A DNA stretch of 64,000 nucleotides from Trema orientale (lineage: Eukaryota > Streptophyta > Magnoliopsida > Rosales > Cannabaceae). Positions 57,651 through 64,000 of the stretch are shown here, piece after piece. The notes beneath the pieces are model-generated. The model worked only from the letters and a program-made list of their open reading frames with translations, ran no database searches and was not told where the DNA came from. Position numbers and translations under genes: made by a program. The stretch covers positions 3,486,107-3,550,106 of the forward strand of contig JXTC01000002.1 in the NCBI GenBank assembly GCA_002914845.1, in the 5' to 3' direction. Every line of letters begins with the position of its first letter. Within the stretch, counting starts at the first letter, position 1.

Positions 57651-59600
57651 TATGACACTCCTAGCAATACTATGTATAAATATGCCCACTTATACGTAGG
57701 ATAGCTAAATAGTGCCAACTCATTTTTTTTTAACCTTGGAAAAATGGAAAGGAGAGAATAAATTTAGACTTTTCTATTTGGTTCAGAAAAAAATATCAGT
57801 GATACATCATTTTTACACTACAGAAATATTTATAATCTATACAGTACAAAACATGGTTTTACTACTCTTGACAACTCCCACAAGATCAACTATCAACTCC
57901 CACAAGATCAACTATATACATATACATAGTAAAAGTATATAAAAGGTTCTCAAAAAGTCTTTCTTCAGTTCAAAACTAGTATAAGAATAGCATTGGAGTG
58001 AAAACAACTCAGCTAACATTACTCCTAGTTCTGATCATCTACATCGCAAGAACTAACTGAGCAACGGCCCAGTAAATAGAAATTCATGCATGCTTATAAA
58101 TAATTTATACATAAAACTTAATTAATTATTGTAACCTTAATTTTCTTAGAAAATATTAACATTTAAATCATGATTAAGCACCTCCTTGTATAGTTCTTGA
58201 CTTAGTAAGATAGTAGGCATCCTTTTAACAAATATCATTTGAGACTTACCTTGTCTTGGAATTGACCTCAAGAAATTTAACATCCCTCTTGTTTGGCGTA
58301 CCCTGTCTTGGATTTAACCTCAAGGGATTTCACCACATATACCCACTATATCAGTAAGATAAGATCCACACCCCTTTTTAAATTTAAATAATCTCTAGAG
58401 TACAAAATTCTTTATTAAAACCATAGTCTGTAAAGAAATACTTTGTATATAAAAATATGGCATGCTACATGAAAATGATATAAGAAATTTTCAAATATAC
58501 AAAGACCAACATTACAGATATATCACTTTTAACATATTTAATCATGTACATATGTTCTTGTGATGCTAGAGTGGAATTTCTATTTACCTTTAATCTAAAA
58601 TGAAAGATAGTGAGAAAAAGATTTTCCTCCAGGAAGCCTGATGTGCTTAGCTATTAATAAAACATTATTTTCTATCGAAATTAATATTACGTAATTCCTA
58701 GTACGAATATAGTATCAACTTGGTCATATCCAATTTAAAACTTGATAATAATACAATAACTATTAATATTTCCTAAAAGATAAAAACGTCATAATAAGGT
58801 CTAAGAAACTTTCATTCAATTTTTTTTTATATATATTGTGACATATACGTAGTCATCTGAGATCAAATACAAGTTTCAATGTCCTTATAATTATGCCCAA
58901 AAGAATACCGCATTCACATAAGGTCAATCAATACTATTAGGTCTAGAATACAAACCCATGACAATTAATACTTCTCTTATTTAATATAACTTATAAAGTA
59001 ATAGCATAATAATGACTGCCTTTCGATGACTTTAGATCTTTTGTAGGAGGCAAGTAGGCCTATGATTAAAGTTAAAAAGTAGGTAGATTCTCCAATAAAT
59101 TTTTATGTATTTATTTATTACTTTAAGCCTTAAAATTCTCTTCTAAACTAATAGGCTATATCCTATAGCGCACATTAACTAATTAATATATACACATATA
59201 AACAAAAATTAATTGCATTTATAAGACACTAAGAAATTTATTTATTTATATTTTTTTCTCGCTAAAAATGAGAAACTCTATGTACTAATTTAGTTCAGTT
59301 CCATATTTGTGAAGAATCTTTTGAATAACAATAAAAATAGAGATTATGATTATCATATATATATGTATACATGTACTTGAATAAATAGAGAAAAACTATA
59401 AAGAAATAACCTTGCCTTTATTGTAAAGAATAATTAATTTCCCACTTAAGTTTGTCTCTTAAAGCTATAGCTGTAGAATAAAGAGTAAATATGGAGGAGA
59501 ACTGATTATGCAGGTAGAAGTATTGGGTTATACACTTGATATATATTCTAGAAACTTTTAGTCAGTTGTTGGGTATTACGATGGCCAAATAAAGAAACTA
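57651..59600 (-). repeat. 5' LTR of the Ty3/gypsy element (minus), outer boundary unknown
   Basis: On the minus strand it ends CTAGGAGTGTCATA, next to the primer site. Inner text (AGCATGCATGAATTTCTATT, TTGCGATGTAGATGATCAGA near 58,020-58,110) is similar to the solo LTR at 52,428. Its 5' start cannot be fixed; if it is as long as the solo LTR it would reach about 60 kb. Confidence 0.55.
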
Positions 59601-60228
59601 ATTATATATTAGAATAAATATATACATGAACGTTGTTCTAGGTATTAACAAATTATTTTTTTTATAATATTTAAACAGCTAAACGTACACCTATCTTGAG
59701 ACCTATAATATATACATCTATTAACTAGAATAAAAAATCTATTCATAAATGTAGAAGTTCGAATACTCCATATATGTGAATTATTCAGATCAAAACACTA
59801 GCAATTGTTTAAAATACAATACTAAAACTAGAGCCTCATTTATGAAAAAAGTAAGTCTATTAAACATAAGTACACTAATTTCCTTTTGGATCGAAAAATC
59901 GTCCTTCCACTGCACACACAAAATTAGAAATTGTAATTAGTTAACTGTGAAATTTTTTATTTTCACAATATTGAATTATTTTAGCATTAACTTCTAAGAA
60001 TATGGATTTATTAAAATGTCATAGAAAATTTGTTTATTATTAGCCAGATGCATTTGTGAGAATTTTGGCACTATATTTTCGGTCTACTGAAAATGACAGC
60101 TGTTAAAATAGGGCCGTTAAAATATGACCGTTGCAAAAGTACTGACCAAAGGCTAGTGTTTTCGGTCTATCGAAAGCCCATTTTCGATTGTATCCAACGG
60201 TCATAAATGGCTAGTTTTCATATAAACT

Positions 60229-60237
60229 TATAAATAG
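60229..60237 (+). promoter_or_regulatory. Probable LTR TATA box
   Basis: TATAAATAG in the middle of the copia LTR, at the expected distance upstream of the repeated leader region. Confidence 0.5.
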
Positions 60238-60473
60238 AAGCTATTTTAAGACTTGTAAAAGAGATTGCACGAACCAAAATCATTATCCAACTACTTTCAA
60301 AGTGAAAAAGTCTATTTCTACTTTAAATTAACTTTCAAATCATATTGAGCCAATCTTAGAGCATCCATTGTGCATTATTCTCAAATCTCCTAAGCCAAAA
60401 TTGTATTCATTACTTTTATGAGGAGAATTCTTGAGTGTGTTCACTCTTAATTCTTGTAAAATCGTTGAGTATG

Positions 60474-60692
60474 TTGTGAGGTTGGCACCGAAATTATAAA
60501 ATCCATGCATAGGTAAGGTTGCCACTAGAATCTAAATAACCCGATTTAAGTGAGATTGTTACCGGAGTCTAAACAACTTGTGTGTAGATGAGGTTGCCAC
60601 CGGAGTCGAAATAACCCATAAGATTGTGAGATTGGTACCGTTGTCTAAACAATCCGTGTAGGTGAGGTTGTCACCAGAGTCTAAACAATTTG
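60474..60692 (+). repeat. Minisatellite in copia LTR, ~30-45 bp units, about six copies
   Basis: Variants of GTGAGGTTGCCACCGGAGTC then TAAACAACC start at about 60,475, 60,513, 60,550, 60,588, 60,626 and 60,661, with unequal spacing. Confidence 0.75.
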
Positions 60693-61119
60693 AGATTAGG
60701 CATAATAGAGCCAGAGTCAATACTATTATAAAGGCGTGGGTGACACTAAGAGGAATTTACTCTATTTGTAAAAAAGTCGGTCAAGCCCACAATCATGATC
60801 TGAATAGTGGAAGCTCATAGCAAATTGACAAGAGCCGGGGACGTAGGTAAGTCGTCGTGTTTATCGAACCTTATAAAAATTGAGTTTGTATTTTCTCTAT
60901 CCCTACACTCTTTACTTTATTACAAATTATTTGATTGTGTGTTTGATATTTAGTGTGCTTAATTTACTTAGTATTATTATTATATGTTTGGCATTATTGT
61001 TTATTTAGCTTAAAAGTTTCAAAATAGTGGCCTATAATTTTACATAATTGAAAAGTTTCTTAAAAAGATTTAGAACCCAATTCACTCCCCTCCTGGATTC
61101 TCAATCTTGGGCTAATAAT

Positions 61120-61130
61120 TGGTATCAGAG
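61120..61130 (+). other. Primer-binding site, initiator tRNA-Met type
   Basis: TGGTATCAGAG, exact to the initiator tRNA-Met complement, two bases after the LTR end. A following ATG at 61,168 opens MAYPNNFQNFSDEG and then a stop, perhaps a decayed gag start. Confidence 0.8.
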
Positions 61131-62739
61131 GTTGGTGCTCAATTTTAAAGACTTAATCGTCTTGAAATGGCATACCCAAATAATTTTCAAAACTTTTCAG
61201 ATGAGGGGTAAGAACTTGACCGATGACTTCACCAAGCTCCCAACTTTCACAAAGAAATGATAGTGGATATTTCATTTTTAGAGGCAACACAAAAAGCAAG
61301 ATCATTGGCATAAGTAATATCGGCAACAATTCTTTGCCTATCTTTGAAAATATCTTGCTAGAAATATAATATGCTTAATTTTTGTCAATTAGGTTATTAG
61401 AGTTATTGAGTTTTTCTTTTAACTTTTCAAATATTCAATTTGAAATTTTGAACAAATTAGATATATCTTTTGATTAAAAAAAAATTATTTTTATCATTGT
61501 TAAAATGTTTTCAAGTTAAGATAAATTTTGTTTTGTTTTAAAAGAAAATGTTAATTGATTATGGCATAAAAAACTTGGACATTCAAATCTTTACTAAATG
61601 AATCTTGTTGTGGTTTACCTAGTCTAATTGTTTTGGAAATGACAAGATTTGTAAAGCATGTTACTTTGTAAAGTAAGTAAATTTTTTTTTAAAAAAAAAG
61701 AATATTAAGCTTTCGAGATAGTTGCTAATTTTTTTTTAAAAGATTTACATGATTTTCTTTATTGATTTCAAAATGGGTATGTTAAATGCAAATGTTTTAT
61801 TAAAATATTTTTAGGCCAAAATCATCAATACTATTTGTTATATTTTAAACCGGGTATTGATTAGACTTATTTTGAATAAAATACCATTGTGAGTTTTCAA
61901 ATAATTAAAAACCCAATATTGGTTATTTTAGAGGGGATGCAAATATTTTTTTAATACCAAAGACAGTTTGAAAATTTTGATTCAACATCCAATGTTGGAA
62001 CTTTTCCTAGTTACTTTACTACTAGAAATGCATAAAGAGAGTTTTTCAATAAAAAAGACTAAGTAGTAGATGAATCTAATGCATGTGATTTTCTATGAAA
62101 CTAATGACTCCTCCAAAGAGAAAAGTATAGATGATATTGTTGTAGGTATGGAGTAAAGCTTGAATGATTGGATCTTAAAGATAAATCAAAAGATGATAAT
62201 TAAGTTCAACCTCAACACAAAGAAGATGAAGAGCTTTTGGAAGGATAGAATCTTCATCAACCAATCAAAGTGTGTCTTCTCAAAAAATTTGAGCACAAGC
62301 GCTTAAAGCCTATAAAGACATCGAAACAAAGAATACTTGGTATGGTTAATTATAATGAATTTCCTTGGGTTGCTTTGTTTAAATATTGTTTATTTTGCTC
62401 AAACCTTCAAAAATAAATCAATGCTTATCAAATGATATTTTCTCAATGTTTTAGTTAATGGTTTAAATATTTTTCACATTTTTTCAAACAAAATTTTTCA
62501 AAAACCAGCAAAAATAGGTTTTTTTGGCATACCGAAAATATTTTCGGTCTACCGAAAAAGTGGCCTAGATTGTTCTATTTTTCTGCCATTTTCTATAGAT
62601 CAAAAACCAGTTTTCAGTCTACCAAAAACTCGCAGTATGCCGGGTCTTTAAGCGATTTTAATGGTATTTAAATTTTTTTCTCTTATTTCTTCGGTTTTTC
62701 TTTGAATTTTTATTTATAAATGTTACGTTAAATGCTTAT
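61131..62739. other. Decayed copia internal or LTR sequence, no intact gene
   Basis: No frame supported. The perfect palindrome ACCGAAAATATTTTCGGT at 62,531-62,548 and neighbouring CGGTCTACCGAAAA repeats match the motif of the copia LTR at 60.08-60.17 kb, so part of this may be a second copy of that LTR. Confidence 0.45.
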
Positions 62740-63123
62740 AAGTAAAAATAACCACAAGTGCGCGAGTCATAATTAAATAATAAAGTGATAAGTATAGAGT
62801 TATTTATCCCACAAGAAATTAGGTGTTAAAATATCGCTAAGTACCAGAATTTTCGTGACCTAACTGAATCTAAGTAACCAAACTAAATGAATTTATAATT
62901 GAATAAATATAAATATAAATACAAAAATAAAATATAGAAACTCAATGCACAGATGTACTAAGGGATTAAATTCACCTAACCATCAATTATGTCTTTTGAT
63001 CACCACTTGCATTCTAATCAATTATTCCTAGTTTATAAGCCAAAAACTCAAAGGTATTTCTACTCTCTCTCTCGAGTGCCGAGCAAAATCATTCCTAAAT
63101 CTCGGTTCCAATATCTCTATTTC
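62740..63123 (-). repeat. Possible LTR end, minus strand
   Basis: CACAAGTGCGCGAGTCATAA followed by AT-rich text, similar in layout to 23,885-24,150. Class and ends unknown. Confidence 0.3.
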
Positions 63124-64000
63124 TGTTGGTGTTTTTGCCCTAAGAGCAAAATATAAACAATGACTTGCTGATAAATAAATATATTTGATTTTATTTTATT
63201 TGCTTGTATATATTATTTATGATAATATACATAAATATCATGAAAATTCTGTGATTATAAATGTAACCTTAAACTTAGTATGTATAAAAGTTATACATAC
63301 AAGAGGATTAAGTTTGAGGGATATAATCTAAAATTAGTCCGTAATTAATTATTAAAGTTGGGATCTTTGATATTAAATATTACTAGTACGGTCCATTACC
63401 ATTGAGAATGGAACAGTCTGATCCGGACTGTTTATGTAGTGACATCAAATGGAGGCACTATATATAATTAAGATTATATAGGACTGGACCAGATAAATTT
63501 GAATATTCGATAACATCCGTTATAGAACAGAATGCTCGAATTTATCAACAAATGATCATATATGGAATGATCTTAATCCTGAGTAATTAATAGACTCATG
63601 TTTATATTTTTATGTCTCTTGATGTATTCGGTAACGTCTCAATTTATACTGGACCAAATCCTTATATGTTGGAGGCATGAGACTATAGATAGCTGGGAAT
63701 ATTAATTAACAATATGGAATCCATTCCTTCCTAACGGAAGTTAGAGAAATGATTCCCTTGAGTAATGATTTGGTACTTGAACGATAGAGCGCTCAATTTA
63801 TGATTCGATCATGAATTTGTTGTTCATTAGAAAATCATGGGAACTTAAGGATAAAGAAGTAAATAGAGAGGGTAACGGATGACAAGCCAAACTCTATTTA
63901 CGAATCATTTATGGAGGATTGATCTATATATAATGATTATATGGACAAACTTTATGATTGCTTTGAGTAATTTATACTGTAACTTTTAAGAGTGCAGTTC
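63124..64000 (+). repeat. Ty1/copia-type LTR start, runs off the window
   Basis: Begins TGTTGGTGTTTTTGCCCTAA, like the LTR at 3,444. Contains GGACTGGACCAG and TTAATCCTGAG blocks common in such LTRs. The right end lies beyond 64,000. Confidence 0.55.

Larger units (their letters stand above)
59900..61117 (+). repeat. Ty1/copia LTR (SIRE-like), plus strand, 5' boundary unknown
   Basis: Ends with AACCCAATTCACTCCCCTCC and CTTGGGCTAATA, the usual 3' end of SIRE-type LTRs with terminal CA changed to TA, directly before a tRNA-Met primer site. Contains TTTTCGGTCTACTGAAAAT (60,077) and TTTTCGGTCTATCGAAAGC (60,159), a TATA box and a minisatellite. Confidence 0.7.

Noticed and set aside
1..64000. tRNA, rRNA or snRNA genes
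   Set aside because: I saw no cloverleaf or rRNA-like segment; the tRNA-like strings present are retrotransposon primer sites.

Overview
This is an AT-rich stretch of nuclear DNA from a flowering plant, most likely a eudicot. The evidence is an NB-ARC/LRR immune receptor gene, a DUF4220/DUF594 gene, plant lineages of LTR retrotransposons (Athila-like, a Ty3/gypsy type primed by initiator tRNA-Met, and Ty1/copia), Mutator-like and hAT-like DNA elements, and long AT-rich gaps. The species cannot be named from the sequence alone. Most of the window is transposon; only two loci look like real host protein genes.

Layout. 1-1,623: no gene. 1,624-7,038: a complete-ended Mutator-like element (MULE) with long terminal inverted repeats and a perfect 9-bp target duplication, carrying a broken, internally inverted transposase and a copia LTR. 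8,437-12,025: an intronless CC-NB-ARC-LRR gene with an unusually long N-terminus, a predicted membrane segment and one frame break. 12,947-13,303: a foldback MITE with a perfect 9-bp duplication. About 13,947-20,842: a probable second, very decayed long-TIR element made of AT-rich repeats whose motif orientation flips in the middle. 21,424-23,523: an intact DUF4220-DUF594 gene. 25,279-25,985: an hAT-type MITE. About 26,400-26,621: a truncated second DUF4220 copy, cut off by retrotransposon sequence.

26,622-43,243 is a chain of Athila-like elements sharing LTRs (LTR-internal-LTR-internal-LTR-internal-LTR). Only the first internal region keeps coding sequence (gag, protease and the tail of integrase; reverse transcriptase is deleted). 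44,315-48,963 is a related family on the minus strand, part of which is amplified as three tandem units of about 1.37 kb. 50,530-51,805 is a copia pol fragment (minus). 52,290-55,834 is a family-2 LTR split by a 3-kb solo LTR. About 55,835 to 59,000 is a truncated Ty3/gypsy gag-protease element with its LTR (minus). About 59,900-61,130 is a copia LTR with primer site. The window ends inside further LTR sequence.

The least-explained signal is a set of GC-rich blocks embedded in the AT-rich Athila-like LTRs and 3' internal regions. They consist of degenerate 14-16 bp quasi-palindromes repeated every 21-22 bp. They occur in both LTR families, on both strands, in about ten places between 29.8 and 55.7 kb.
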